A stretch of DNA of 64,000 nt from Lysobacterales bacterium. Its GTDB lineage: Bacteria > Pseudomonadota > Gammaproteobacteria > Xanthomonadales > Wenzhouxiangellaceae. Below are positions 1 through 7,322 of this stretch, in pieces. The first letter of the stretch is position 1. Each line of letters opens with the position of its first letter. The stretch lies in contig PBLG01000047.1 in NCBI GenBank assembly GCA_002722315.1, positions 1 through 64,000 of the forward strand, in the 5' to 3' direction. The position numbers and the translations under genes were made by a program. The notes beneath the pieces are model-generated. The model ran no database searches. It was not told the DNA's origin and was given only the letters and a program-made list of their open reading frames with translations.

Positions 1-33
1 ACATTATTGACAACCTCCCCGCTCAAAACGACG

Positions 34-59
34 AAACCCCTTGAAAGATCAAGGGGTTT
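34..59. terminator. Hairpin, possible bidirectional terminator
   Basis: A perfect inverted repeat (10-bp arms AAACCCCTTG / CAAGGGGTTT, 6-nt loop AAAGAT) lies at the left edge of the window. Only three T residues follow on either strand, so intrinsic termination would be weak. The gene it would serve lies outside the window. Confidence 0.4.
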
Positions 60-98
60 GCCAATAAACAGCCGTTTTTTCGATCAGAACTTCAGTCT

Positions 99-227
99 AG
101 GGAACCTCTGAATAACTCTGCACGGGCGCGACGGCGCCTTTGCGGGAGGCTCCGGCTTGGCTTGGGCGAGCGTGGTTTGGTTGTTCCAAATAAGCGAGCA
201 CAAACAAGCCGGAGGACCCGCAAAGGC
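99..227. repeat. Family A repeat, left arm, plus composite long inverted repeat
   Basis: Position 99 begins with AGGGAACCTCTGAATAACTC, the left arm shared with the family A hairpins near 4317, 14424 and 50161. No matching right arm follows. Instead 136-159 and 205-227 form a second near-perfect inverted repeat (GCCTTTGCGGGAGGCTCCGG against CCGGAGGACCCGCAAAGGC) around a 45-bp loop. It looks like a decayed or rearranged copy. The stretch 1-310 holds no convincing gene. Confidence 0.55.
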
Positions 228-310
228 CCGGCTTTGCTGCGGCGCTTCACTGGCGGCGCGCCGGCGTGCACAATGCACGCTGGCACATCGCCCCCGTTTG
301 GAACGCCCCG

Positions 311-748
311 ATGACCCCGGAAAACGTTTTTCAGATCGCCCAGCCGCTGGCGCTCGCAGGCTGGGCCCTGCTGCTGTTTGCGCCGCTGATGCCCGGATTC
401 GCCGACCGGGTGGCCGGCTACGGCATTCCGATCCTGCTCGCGCTGGTCTACATTGCGATGATGATCGCCTACCTGCCCGGCAGCGAAGGCGGCTTCGCCA
501 GCCTCCCCGAAGTCATGAAGCTGTTCACGGTACCCGGGCTGGCGATGGCCGGCTGGCTGCATTATCTGGCTTTCGATCTGTTCATCGGCGGCTGGGAAGT
601 CCGCGCCGCGCGGCGCGATCGGATTCCGCACTGGCTGGTCCTGCCCTGCCTGGTGCTTACGCTGCTGGCCGGGCCGATCGGGCTGCTGCTGTTCCTGGCG
701 CTGCGCTACGGCAGGCGCCGGTTGAAGGCTGACCCGGCGACGGCCTGA
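311..748 (+). CDS. ABA4-like family membrane protein (DUF4281)
   Basis: Predicted 145-residue inner-membrane protein with four hydrophobic segments, starting MTPENVFQIAQPLALAGWAL. The layout (short N-terminus, TM1 about 8-28, TM2 about 35-55, a YLAFDLFIGGWEVRAA stretch in the middle, TM4 near the C-terminus) is that of the ABA4-like family. The plant member is needed for neoxanthin synthesis; the bacterial role is unknown. I start at the ATG at 311 rather than an in-frame ATG 45 bases upstream, because the upstream segment overlaps the repeat and is not hydrophobic. It stands alone, convergent with the DUF488 gene. Confidence 0.75.
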   Translation: MTPENVFQIAQPLALAGWALLLFAPLMPGFADRVAGYGIPILLALVYIAMMIAYLPGSEGGFASLPEVMKLFTVPGLAMAGWLHYLAFDLFIGGWEVRAARRDRIPHWLVLPCLVLTLLAGPIGLLLFLALRYGRRRLKADPATA

Positions 749-771
749 ATCCACGCGATTGCCCGGACGCC

Positions 772-1122
772 TCAGCGCCTGGCTTCGAGGACGTCTTTCA
801 AAACGACGGTGTGGTTGTGTTCCCGGTCCGCGGCGGCGGTCACCAACGTCAGGCCGGGGTCATCGGCCATCCGCGCCAGGCGGTCGAGCCCTTCATCCGC
901 GTCGCGAAGTTCTTCGGCGTACCTGCTGCGAAACTGCCGCCAACGGCCCTCGACATCTTCGTGGAACCACTTGCGAAGTTCGTCCGACGGCGTGACCGCC
1001 TTGCACCACTCGTCCAGATCCGCGTCCTTCTTTGCGACCCCACGCGGCCAGATTCGATCGACCAGCACGCGGCAGCCGTCATCCTCGGAAGGCTCGTCGT
1101 AGATTCGTTTGAGGCGAATCAT
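772..1122 (-). CDS. DUF488 family protein (YeaO-like)
   Basis: 116 residues, the usual length for the small DUF488/YeaO branch. Hallmarks visible are the N-terminal I-x-L-K-R-I-Y-D stretch, RVLVDRIWPRG at about 18-28, the conserved Trp/His region (LRKWFHEDVEGRW) and the GLTLVTAAADREHNHTVVL segment near the end, resembling the family's L-x-Y-x-A-K-x...N-x-A-x-V-L ending. Biochemical function is not established. It is transcribed away from the tRNA region and ends 23 bp from the ABA4-like gene in convergent orientation. Confidence 0.85.
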   Translation of the reverse strand: MIRLKRIYDEPSEDDGCRVLVDRIWPRGVAKKDADLDEWCKAVTPSDELRKWFHEDVEGRWRQFRSRYAEELRDADEGLDRLARMADDPGLTLVTAAADREHNHTVVLKDVLEARR

Positions 1123-1195
1123 CCGTCCAGTCCTCAGGCGAGATTCGATCCCAAGCTAGCAGCTTGTCCGTCACGACGTCAAATTCGATGGTCAC

Positions 1196-1250
1196 ACGAA
1201 AAACCCCGCGCGGCGGCGGGGCTGTTCGTATCTGGCGGAGAGGGAGGGAT
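1196..1250 (-). repeat. 55-bp direct repeat, copy 1 (terminator plus tRNA-Ser 3' end)
   Basis: This 55-bp segment is identical to 1451-1505. On the minus strand it reads as the last 18 bases of tRNA-Ser (including the encoded CCA), a short spacer and a GC-rich hairpin followed by five T (hairpin 1204-1221, A-run on the plus strand 1199-1203). It is a detached tRNA 3' end with terminator, not a full tRNA. Confidence 0.85.
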
Positions 1251-1450
1251 GACTGCACGACCTTCGGTCGCTGGCCCTTCGGGCTCGCCAACCGCCTTCG
1301 ACGCCAGGTCTCGTGAACTCGCTGCGCTCGGTTCGAACCAGATCCCGGTTCGCTCCGACTTGTCCATCGATTCTCGGGAAGATGCTTCGGGAAGCCGCCA
1401 TCTCGCCGCAAAGGCTTTGCGCTCGATTCCGAGCGCCCTGTCCGCCAGAT
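1251..1450. other. 200-bp spacer between tRNA-end duplications, no gene seen
   Basis: This interval separates the two identical 55-bp segments. I see no credible coding sequence, integrase or tRNA in it. It has short internal repeats such as TTCGGG and several small GC-rich palindromes. It could be a footprint of a site-specific insertion at the tRNA 3' end or simply duplicated tRNA flank. Confidence 0.4.
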
Positions 1451-1505
1451 ACGAAAAACCCCGCGCGGCGGCGGGGCTGTTCGTATCTGGCGGAGAGGGA
1501 GGGAT
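1451..1505 (-). repeat. 55-bp direct repeat, copy 2
   Basis: Identical to 1196-1250. Here the right end is inside the intact tRNA-Ser(TGA), and the hairpin at 1459-1476 with T5 (plus-strand A-run 1454-1458) serves as the rho-independent terminator of the tandem tRNA-Ser transcript. Confidence 0.85.
1454..1476 (-). terminator. Rho-independent terminator of the tRNA-Ser pair
   Basis: On the minus strand CCCCGC / GCGGGG arms with a six-base loop are followed directly by TTTTT, 12 bases after the tRNA CCA. The duplicated copy at 1199-1221 would act as a second stop. Confidence 0.75.
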
Positions 1506-1578
1506 TCGAACCCCCGGAAGGCTACAAACCTTCAACGGTTTTCAAGACCGCCGCATTCGACCGCTCTGCCACCTCTCC
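1488..1578 (-). tRNA. tRNA-Ser (anticodon TGA)
   Basis: Minus strand. The acceptor stem GGAGAGG / CCTCTCC, discriminator G and encoded CCA are all present. The anticodon loop CTTGAAA gives anticodon TGA. A long variable arm, GTTCGAATC T arm and 91-nt length are typical of class II tRNA-Ser. It lies 20 bp downstream of tRNA-Ser(GGA) and is probably co-transcribed with it. Confidence 0.95.
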
Positions 1579-1598
1579 TGATTCGGTCTTGATGAAAT

Positions 1599-1690
<92 letters not shown>

Positions 1691-1945
1691 GTTCCTGGCG
1701 CATGCGTACTGGTACGCACCAAGCCGATTATTGTATCGCGCTTCCCGCCTTTCGGCAAAGGGCTGTTGAAAAATCGTCTCGGACTTTTGCCAGACCCGTC
1801 GCCTATGGGGACTCGCACGCAGCCATTCGGTAGGCCGATCGGAACGCCACTGGCCTCGGCCAAGGCCTTGTCCAGCGAGTTGCGCGGATGTTGCAGAAAG
1901 GCGGGGTGAACTAGAATAAACAATCCATCAAACCGGGGCAGTCCG
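1691..1945. other. Intergenic, no gene seen
   Basis: 255 bp between tRNA-Ser(GGA) and the GDCCVxC gene. It must contain the tRNA promoter (minus) and the promoter of the next gene (plus). I could not identify convincing -35/-10 pairs. No IS ends or tRNA-like structure recognised. Confidence 0.4.
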
Positions 1946-2164
1946 ATGACCGCATCTTCAGGAAAGCTGGAGCTGAGATCGACGCTCGAATGCCCCAGGT
2001 GCGGGCACAGGACGCTCGAGGAAATGCCGGAGAATGCCTGCATCCGGCGCTACGAGTGCACCGGATGCGGCACTTTGTTGGCGCCGCTGGACGGGGATTG
2101 CTGCGTATTCTGCTCGTACGGCGATGTACCGTGCCCACCGGTGCAGGCCGGAGGCTGTTGCTGA
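1946..2164 (+). CDS. GDCCVxC-domain small cysteine-rich protein
   Basis: 72-residue protein with two Cys pairs near the N-terminus (CPRCGHRT at 17-24, CTGCG later), then GDCCVFCSYGDVPCPP at about 50-65 and a terminal Cys pair. The GDCCVxC motif defines a small family of (seleno)proteins often found beside mercury-resistance or metal genes; here all positions are Cys, and no in-frame TGA needs to be read through. The Cys pattern suggests metal or mercury binding, but function is unproven. No mer genes are nearby. Start ATG at 1946 has only a weak GGGG upstream. Confidence 0.8.
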   Translation: MTASSGKLELRSTLECPRCGHRTLEEMPENACIRRYECTGCGTLLAPLDGDCCVFCSYGDVPCPPVQAGGCC

Positions 2165-2271
2165 CTCGAATTCAGGATGCCCGGCATCCGTCATGATTCT
2201 CGGCTCGTGCGCCGAACCGCGGGCTCCGGATTGCGCCCTGGGCCGCGTCCGGAACCGGAAACCGCAAGCGA

Positions 2272-3117
2272 TCAGGCGGGCTTTTCGAAAACGAAGATGC
2301 CCCAGGCCAGGTAACCCTTGTGGCCGCCGTCTACCCAATGCTGCAGGCCTGCCTGCATGCGTTCGATGTAGTCCTCGCTGACGCCGCGATCGCGCAATTC
2401 CCCGGCGTTCTCGATCAGCGCCTGGCGTACGCGCGCGTAATGGCGAGGCAGCTGGTGCGAATGATCGTCGAACTCGACTTCCTTCATGCCCAGTTCGCCG
2501 AGGGTCGAGCGGTAGAACGCCGGCGAGCCCAGCGAATCCAGGTGAATGCGATCGTAGATCGGCTGCAGCCGGTCGGTGGGCGCATCGTCGGCCTGCATCG
2601 GATCGGTGAACACCAGGCGGCCGCCGGGCTTGAGCACGCGCACCGCTTCGGCGCAGACCCTGGCGCGATCACCGGAATGCAGGAAGGCGTCCTGAGACCA
2701 GACGAGGTCGAATGCATCCTCGCCGAAATCCAGCGCCGTGAAGTCTCCGTCGACCACTTCGATGTTGCGATCGAGACCGGCTTCGATGTTCATGCGCCGG
2801 TTGCGCTCGTTCTCGACTTCGCTCAGGTTCAGCGCCACGCACTGGCAGCCGAAATGCTCGGCCAGGTAGCGCATGGATCCGCCGTAGCCCGCACCCAGGT
2901 CGAGCACCCGGCTGGCCGGATTGATGTCTCCGGCAAGCTCGGCCATGCGATGAACGGTTCGGCGACTTGCGTTGGCGATGGGCTCGTCATCGGACCGATA
3001 AAGTCCGATATGGATATCCTCGCCACCCCAGATGTGGAAATAGAAATTGTCCGCATCGGTGCTGTTGTAGTAAGCACGCGCAGTCTCGACGACTTCGGAA
3101 TACTGTGGGCTGCTCAT
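2272..3117 (-). CDS. Sarcosine/dimethylglycine N-methyltransferase (SDMT)
   Basis: 281 residues, cytosolic class I SAM-dependent methyltransferase. Motif I VLDLGAGYGG is at 71-80, the acidic motif II follows (VDGDFTALDF) and an LKPGGRLVFTDPMQ stretch marks post-motif III. N-terminus ARAYYNSTDADNFYFHIWGG and the QLPRHYARVR region are characteristic of SDMT, which methylates sarcosine to dimethylglycine and on to glycine betaine. Its ATG overlaps the stop of the upstream GSMT gene in ATGA, implying translational coupling. Together they make betaine from glycine with three SAM, an osmolyte pathway of halophiles. Confidence 0.92.
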   Translation of the reverse strand: MSSPQYSEVVETARAYYNSTDADNFYFHIWGGEDIHIGLYRSDDEPIANASRRTVHRMAELAGDINPASRVLDLGAGYGGSMRYLAEHFGCQCVALNLSEVENERNRRMNIEAGLDRNIEVVDGDFTALDFGEDAFDLVWSQDAFLHSGDRARVCAEAVRVLKPGGRLVFTDPMQADDAPTDRLQPIYDRIHLDSLGSPAFYRSTLGELGMKEVEFDDHSHQLPRHYARVRQALIENAGELRDRGVSEDYIERMQAGLQHWVDGGHKGYLAWGIFVFEKPA

Positions 3118-3986
3118 GACTTGTCGACCTCGCCCGCGGTAAGCGACTCGTCTTCTTCTATATCTTCGGCGCCGTAGTACTTCTTCTCGGCGACGTGAAT
3201 GTAGAAGTCGGCGGTACCGGTACTTTCCTCGTCTTCGAAATCGGCGTAGGTGGATATCTTCTGGAACCCGACTTCCTGCATCAGCCCCCGCACATAATCA
3301 CGGCGAATCGGGCACATGTTCAGGTAATACACCGAGTCGTCCGGGAAGGTGTAGCGGAATCTCGCAAGCCCTTCGTCGACGTGCTCCGGCTCGGCACTGA
3401 CCTGGTGGCCGCAGTAGTAGAACTTGTGCTTGGTGGAGAAGCCATCGTCCAGGATCGAGTCATAGTTGCGCTGGTCGAGAATCAGGCAACCGTCGTGCTT
3501 GAGCACCGCATAGAACTCGGCAAGCGCCTTGCGCCGGTCGCGTTCATCGAACAGGTGGTTGAACGAATTGCCCAGGCAGATCACGGCGTCGTATGCGGCA
3601 TGCACATCCCGGTTCAGCCAGCGCCAGTCGGCCTGGATGGTCCTGAGGATATGGCCGCGCTTGCGACCGTTTTCGAATGCCTTGGCCAGCATTGCCGCCG
3701 AGCCGTCTACGCTGCAGACTTCGAAGCCGGCTTCGATCAATCGAACCGAATGAAAACCGGTACCGGTGGCGACGTCAAGAACGCGCTTGGCGCCACGTTT
3801 CTTGAGCAGCTCGATGAAGAAGTCTCCCTCGCTCTCGTAGCGCGCGTCCCAATCGATGAGCTCATCCCACTTGTCGACAAAGCCTTCGACGTATTCCTGC
3901 TGGTAATGGTCCGTGTCACGGACCTCGACCGGATCCTTGCCGAAATCCTGTGAGCTTTCCAGTTCTGCAGTGCTTGACTGTGTGAT
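3114..3986 (-). CDS. Glycine/sarcosine N-methyltransferase (GSMT) with probable AUC start
   Basis: 290 residues if translated from the ATC at 3986-3984. Family features are continuous: EVRDTDHYQQEYVEGFVDKW at 21-40, LIDWDARYESEGDFF, SAM motif DVATGTGFHS at 71-80, then ENGRKRGHILRT and WRWLNRDVH. The frame is open back to a TAA at 4010 yet has no ATG, GTG or TTG before a TTG at 3740, which is inside the SAM-binding fold. A perfect AAGGAGG (3998-3992) stands 5 nt before ATC, exactly where the family's N-terminus begins. The enzyme methylates glycine to sarcosine and on to dimethylglycine. A sequencing error changing ATG to ATC is the main alternative. Confidence 0.85.
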   Translation of the reverse strand: MTQSSTAELESSQDFGKDPVEVRDTDHYQQEYVEGFVDKWDELIDWDARYESEGDFFIELLKKRGAKRVLDVATGTGFHSVRLIEAGFEVCSVDGSAAMLAKAFENGRKRGHILRTIQADWRWLNRDVHAAYDAVICLGNSFNHLFDERDRRKALAEFYAVLKHDGCLILDQRNYDSILDDGFSTKHKFYYCGHQVSAEPEHVDEGLARFRYTFPDDSVYYLNMCPIRRDYVRGLMQEVGFQKISTYADFEDEESTGTADFYIHVAEKKYYGAEDIEEDESLTAGEVDKS

Positions 3987-3991
3987 AGTGG

Positions 3992-3998
3992 CCTCCTT
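3992..3998 (-). promoter_or_regulatory. Shine-Dalgarno that fixes the GSMT start
   Basis: Minus-strand AAGGAGG, a full anti-SD match, is separated by CCACT from ATC ACA CAG. No other start-like codon is within range in this frame, so this site argues that translation begins at the ATC. Confidence 0.75.
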
Positions 3999-4010
3999 TC
4001 GATAGCGTTA

Positions 4011-4316
4011 CGGGAACAGGACTCGTCGTTAAGCGGAAAAGCGCGCGCACCGGCGCAGCGCGCGGTCTGCAACAACGAGGTTCGAAATCAGATTGTTCAT
4101 GAAAGACTTGCGAAACACGCCTTTATACGAGCGATGGACACGTTGAACTCCTCCATCGAACGCTTTTAGCGCGAACGCGTTTCTTGTTACGTTTTTGTTG
4201 CGCGGTTGCCGAAGTTCTCACCTCGGTCATTTCTTTATCATAACGCGAACGCGCCCGCGTTTCACCCCCGCTTCACGTCGAATGCGGAACCGGGGCCGAT
4301 TTCGACGCTAAATCTC
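4011..4316. other. Leader/promoter region of the betaine operon
   Basis: About 300 bp without a gene, noticeably richer in A and T than flanking coding DNA (for example around 4160-4240). On the minus strand it precedes GSMT and should hold its promoter and any osmotic control sites. I found no convincing -35/-10 pair and no known riboswitch. Confidence 0.4.
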
Positions 4317-4382
4317 AGGGAACCTCCGAACAGCTCTGCGCGGGCGCCGTCGCGCCCGCGCAGAGCTGTTCAGAGGTTCCTT
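4317..4382. repeat. Family A hairpin, copy 2
   Basis: Near-perfect 30-bp inverted arms beginning AGGGAACCTCCGAACAGCTC and ending mirror-wise in GTTCAGAGGTTCCTT. The pgi stop codon lies at its edge. It may act as a transcription end or mRNA stabiliser but has no T-run. Confidence 0.85.
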
Positions 4383-5868
4383 AGACGTCCCGGCGCCTGA
4401 TCCAGTCGACGGTCTGGTCCAGCGAGGAATCAGGGCACTGTCCCCGACCATCGAGCACGGAGCCGAACTCGGCGGCCAGTCGCTTGCCTTCCTCCACACC
4501 CCACTGATCGAAGACGTTGACACCCCAGATCACGCCGAGCAGGTAGACCGCATGCTCGAAGTTCGCAAGGAGTTCACCCACGCTCTCGGGTTCGACGGCG
4601 CGCGCCAGCATCAGCACGACAGGGTTGTTGCCCGGCAGCGCTCGCGACCGGTCTTCGGCAGGTTTGCCCTGGACCAGGGCGCTGGCCTGGCCGAGCAGGT
4701 GCGAAAGCTGGTCGCGCGACCAGGCGTCGGGCCCCTCGCCGCACTTCACGCTGCCCAGCAGCAGCATGGGATGGCGCGTAGTGCCCTGGTGCAGGGCCTG
4801 AAACAGCGAGTGCTGCAGGTCCGTACCGGCCCCGCCGAACACCAGGGGCGAGGTGTGCGCCGATATCGGCGCGCCGCTCAGGTCGACGGATTTGCCCAGG
4901 CTCTCCATGACGAGCTGCTGAAGGTATTCGGCCAGAAGCCGCAGGGCCGGGTCGTAGCTGACCACGCCCAGCGTATCGAATCCGCCGCTGCGCACCAGCC
5001 AGTCGAGTACCCGCGCCAGGGCGCAGGCCGGCGAGGCCGTCAGGTCGCCCGTCAGGAGTTTGTCCGCCTGCTCTGCCCCGGCCAGCATCCGCTGCCAGCG
5101 GTCGGGGCCGATGCGCGCCGCCGCGCTCAGACCGACGCTCGACCAGAGCGAGAATCGCCCGCCGGTCCAGCCTGGAAAGGCCAGAATGTTCTCCTCGGGA
5201 ACGCCGAATGCCAGGGCGCGATCGACGTTGGCAGTCGCCGCCCATGTGCGCTGGACACCTTCGGCGCCCAGCCAGTCGCGTATCACGGCCGCCTGGCTCA
5301 GGGTTTCGCTGGTCGAGAAGCTTTTCGAGGCCGCGACAAGCGCTGTCGTTTCCGGGTCCAGTCGATCCAGCAGGCGACTGATTCGTCTTGAGTCCAGCGT
5401 GGCCAGCCATTCCACGCGTACCGCGCCATCGCCGGGATCGAGCGCGTCGGCGACAAGCCTGGGACCGAGATCGGAACCCCCGATGCCGGCGTGCAGGATC
5501 GTCTTGACAGGGGTTTCGCCGCGATACAGGCGACCCGAAAGATCCAGCAATCGCTGCCGGGAATCCTCGATGATCGCGGCGTCGGCCGCCGCCGCAATTC
5601 CGCCGGGCTGGCCGGCGCGAAGCGCCATGTGCAGCGCCGGCTGATTTTCCGAAGGATTGACGATGGCACCGGAGAACAGCTCGGCGACTGCGCGCCGAAG
5701 ACCGTCGTTGCAGGAATCATCGAAAAGCGTCCGCCAGTCGGCCAGTTTCAGCGGCGTGCGGCTCGCATCGAGGCGCCAATGCGAAGTGCTGCAGACCATT
5801 TCGCTGGTGCGCCCGGGTTCATCGCGCAGCAGGGCGCGAATGTCCGGCGTGTTGTTTTTATGCAACAA
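4381..5868 (-). CDS. pgi: Glucose-6-phosphate isomerase
   Basis: 495 residues. It interconverts glucose-6-phosphate and fructose-6-phosphate in the cytosol. Diagnostic stretches are HAGIGGSDLGP, ASKSFSTSETL (sugar phosphate binding), GWTGGRFSLWSSVGL (PGI signature 1 region) and WGVNVFDQWGVEEGK near the C-terminus (signature 2). It is somewhat shorter than the 549-residue E. coli enzyme. It follows panD after 11 bp, as the last gene of the pcnB-folK-panBCD-pgi run typical of Xanthomonadales; its stop is at the edge of a family A hairpin. Confidence 0.95.
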   Translation of the reverse strand: MLHKNNTPDIRALLRDEPGRTSEMVCSTSHWRLDASRTPLKLADWRTLFDDSCNDGLRRAVAELFSGAIVNPSENQPALHMALRAGQPGGIAAAADAAIIEDSRQRLLDLSGRLYRGETPVKTILHAGIGGSDLGPRLVADALDPGDGAVRVEWLATLDSRRISRLLDRLDPETTALVAASKSFSTSETLSQAAVIRDWLGAEGVQRTWAATANVDRALAFGVPEENILAFPGWTGGRFSLWSSVGLSAAARIGPDRWQRMLAGAEQADKLLTGDLTASPACALARVLDWLVRSGGFDTLGVVSYDPALRLLAEYLQQLVMESLGKSVDLSGAPISAHTSPLVFGGAGTDLQHSLFQALHQGTTRHPMLLLGSVKCGEGPDAWSRDQLSHLLGQASALVQGKPAEDRSRALPGNNPVVLMLARAVEPESVGELLANFEHAVYLLGVIWGVNVFDQWGVEEGKRLAAEFGSVLDGRGQCPDSSLDQTVDWIRRRDV

Positions 5869-5879
5869 GAGCCTGGCGC

Positions 5880-6260
5880 TCAGGCCGCCTGTGCCGGTAT
5901 CTCGCCCGCCACGCGCGCCACGCGGTTGTTTTCATCCGGGTAGACGAGTTTCGGTCGGTGTGCGCCCGCCGCAGCCTCGTCCAGCGCGCCGTAGGCGCAG
6001 ATGATCAGCAGATCCCCGGGTGACGCCTTGTGCGCGGCCGCCCCGTTGACGCTGATCATGCCAGAGCCGGCTTCGCCGCGAATGGCATAGGTGACGAACC
6101 GTTCGCCGTTGGCAATATTGTAGATATGTATTTGTTCGTACTCGAGAATTCCGGAAGCCTCGAGCAGATCTTCATCGATGGCGCAGGACCCTTCGTAATC
6201 GAGCTCCGCGTGGGTCACGGTAGCCCTGTGGATCTTGGCTTTGAGCATGTTCAGATTCAT
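5880..6260 (-). CDS. panD: Aspartate 1-decarboxylase
   Basis: 126 residues. A pyruvoyl enzyme that makes beta-alanine for pantothenate. The self-cleavage site Gly24-Ser25 is in DYEGSCAID, and [11 protein letters not shown] and [13 protein letters not shown] are the conserved later blocks. I start at [17 protein letters not shown] because that is the family N-terminus; an upstream in-frame ATG at 6296 would add 12 unrelated residues overlapping the terminator stem region. It is downstream of panC but separated by an intrinsic terminator, so it may have its own promoter. Confidence 0.95.
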   Translation of the reverse strand: MNLNMLKAKIHRATVTHAELDYEGSCAIDEDLLEASGILEYEQIHIYNIANGERFVTYAIRGEAGSGMISVNGAAAHKASPGDLLIICAYGALDEAAAGAHRPKLVYPDENNRVARVAGEIPAQAA

Positions 6261-6298
6261 CGAAATATTCCGTTCAGTTCGCAGATGTCGCTCCACCC

Positions 6299-6332
6299 AA
6301 AAAAAAGCCTCTCCCCGGTGACGGGGAGAGGC
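6299..6332 (-). terminator. Rho-independent terminator between panC and panD
   Basis: On the minus strand GCCTCTCCCC / GGGGAGAGGC forms an 11-bp GC-rich stem with a short loop, followed by eight T. It sits 39 bp before the panD ATG, after panC, and should end much of the panBC transcript. Confidence 0.8.
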
Positions 6333-6452
6333 AGCGTGTCGGAGTGATGTACCTCAATTCGCGCCCTGACACCTTGATTGCCGTTGCGGGATTACCAAGG
6401 TTCGTGGTAACTGTACCACAAGATTTGGCAATTTCCAAGCCTGATTTGCGAA

Positions 6453-7322
6453 TCAGAGACAAGATTGTCTCGTAACCGCAACATTGTCGATCAGCCGGGC
6501 CGATCCGAGACGGGCGGCCGCGAAAATCCGGTCGTTTTTCCCATCCGGCGGACCCAGGTTCTCGGCGTTTCGGAACTCCACGTACTCCGGCTTGAAGCCC
6601 AGGGCGTCGAGACGCTCCATTCCAGACAGCCGAAGCGCTTCGAAAGTTCCCGGATCCCGCTCTCGCGCGGCCTCCGCGAGGGTTCCGAGCACCCGGTAGA
6701 GTCCGGGGGCGATCGCCCGTTCCGATTCCGTCAGATAGCGATTGCGCGAGCTCATCGCCAGTCCGTCGGCCTCCCGCACGGTCGGCAGCGCGTCGATCGT
6801 CACGGGTATGGAGAACTCCTCGACCATCCGACGGAGAATCACCAGCTGCTGGTAATCCTTTTCGCCGAACACCGCCCGCTGCGGTCGCACCTGCCAGAAC
6901 AGCCGCATGACCACGTTGCAGACGCCGTCGAAGTGCCCGGGGCGGTGTGCGCCGCACAGGCATTCGGCCAGCGCGGCCGGGGGAAGGACCGAATAACGGC
7001 TTTGTTCGGGGAGCGGATACATCGTCGCCACGTCGGGCGCCCAGACCGCATCGCAGCCCACCGATGCCAGCGCCTGGAGATCCTCGGCCAGGGTGCGCGG
7101 GTACCGCTCGTAGTCCTCGCCGGGCCCGAACTGGGCCGGATTGACGAAAATGCTGGCGATTACCGCGGCTTCGCCGGCGGCGTGCTCGACCAACGCCAGG
7201 TGGCCGGCGTGGAGATTCCCCATGGTCGGCACGAAGTTCACCGGACCGGGCTGGTCGTTGCGCCAGGCCTCGAGCGCGTCGAGCGTATCGAGGACCGGGA
7301 TAGCCTCAGGACGGGTCGGCAT
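6453..7322 (-). CDS. panC: Pantothenate synthetase
   Basis: 289 residues. Joins pantoate and beta-alanine with ATP. PTMGNLHAGHL at 32-42 carries the HxGH nucleotide-binding motif, FVNPAQFGPGEDYERYPRT and FGEKDYQQL follow, and MSSRNRYL is the KMSKS-like loop. The ATG at 7322 gives the normal N-terminus and overlaps the end of panB by 17 bp, so the two are coupled. Confidence 0.95.
   Translation of the reverse strand: MPTRPEAIPVLDTLDALEAWRNDQPGPVNFVPTMGNLHAGHLALVEHAAGEAAVIASIFVNPAQFGPGEDYERYPRTLAEDLQALASVGCDAVWAPDVATMYPLPEQSRYSVLPPAALAECLCGAHRPGHFDGVCNVVMRLFWQVRPQRAVFGEKDYQQLVILRRMVEEFSIPVTIDALPTVREADGLAMSSRNRYLTESERAIAPGLYRVLGTLAEAARERDPGTFEALRLSGMERLDALGFKPEYVEFRNAENLGPPDGKNDRIFAAARLGSARLIDNVAVTRQSCL

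Noticed and set aside
2320..3177. 285-codon plus-strand frame over SDMT
   Set aside because: Antisense shadow of a clear methyltransferase.
3195..3953. Long open frame on the plus strand over GSMT
   Set aside because: It mirrors the GSMT gene and shows no family features; GC-rich codon use opens antisense frames throughout this window.
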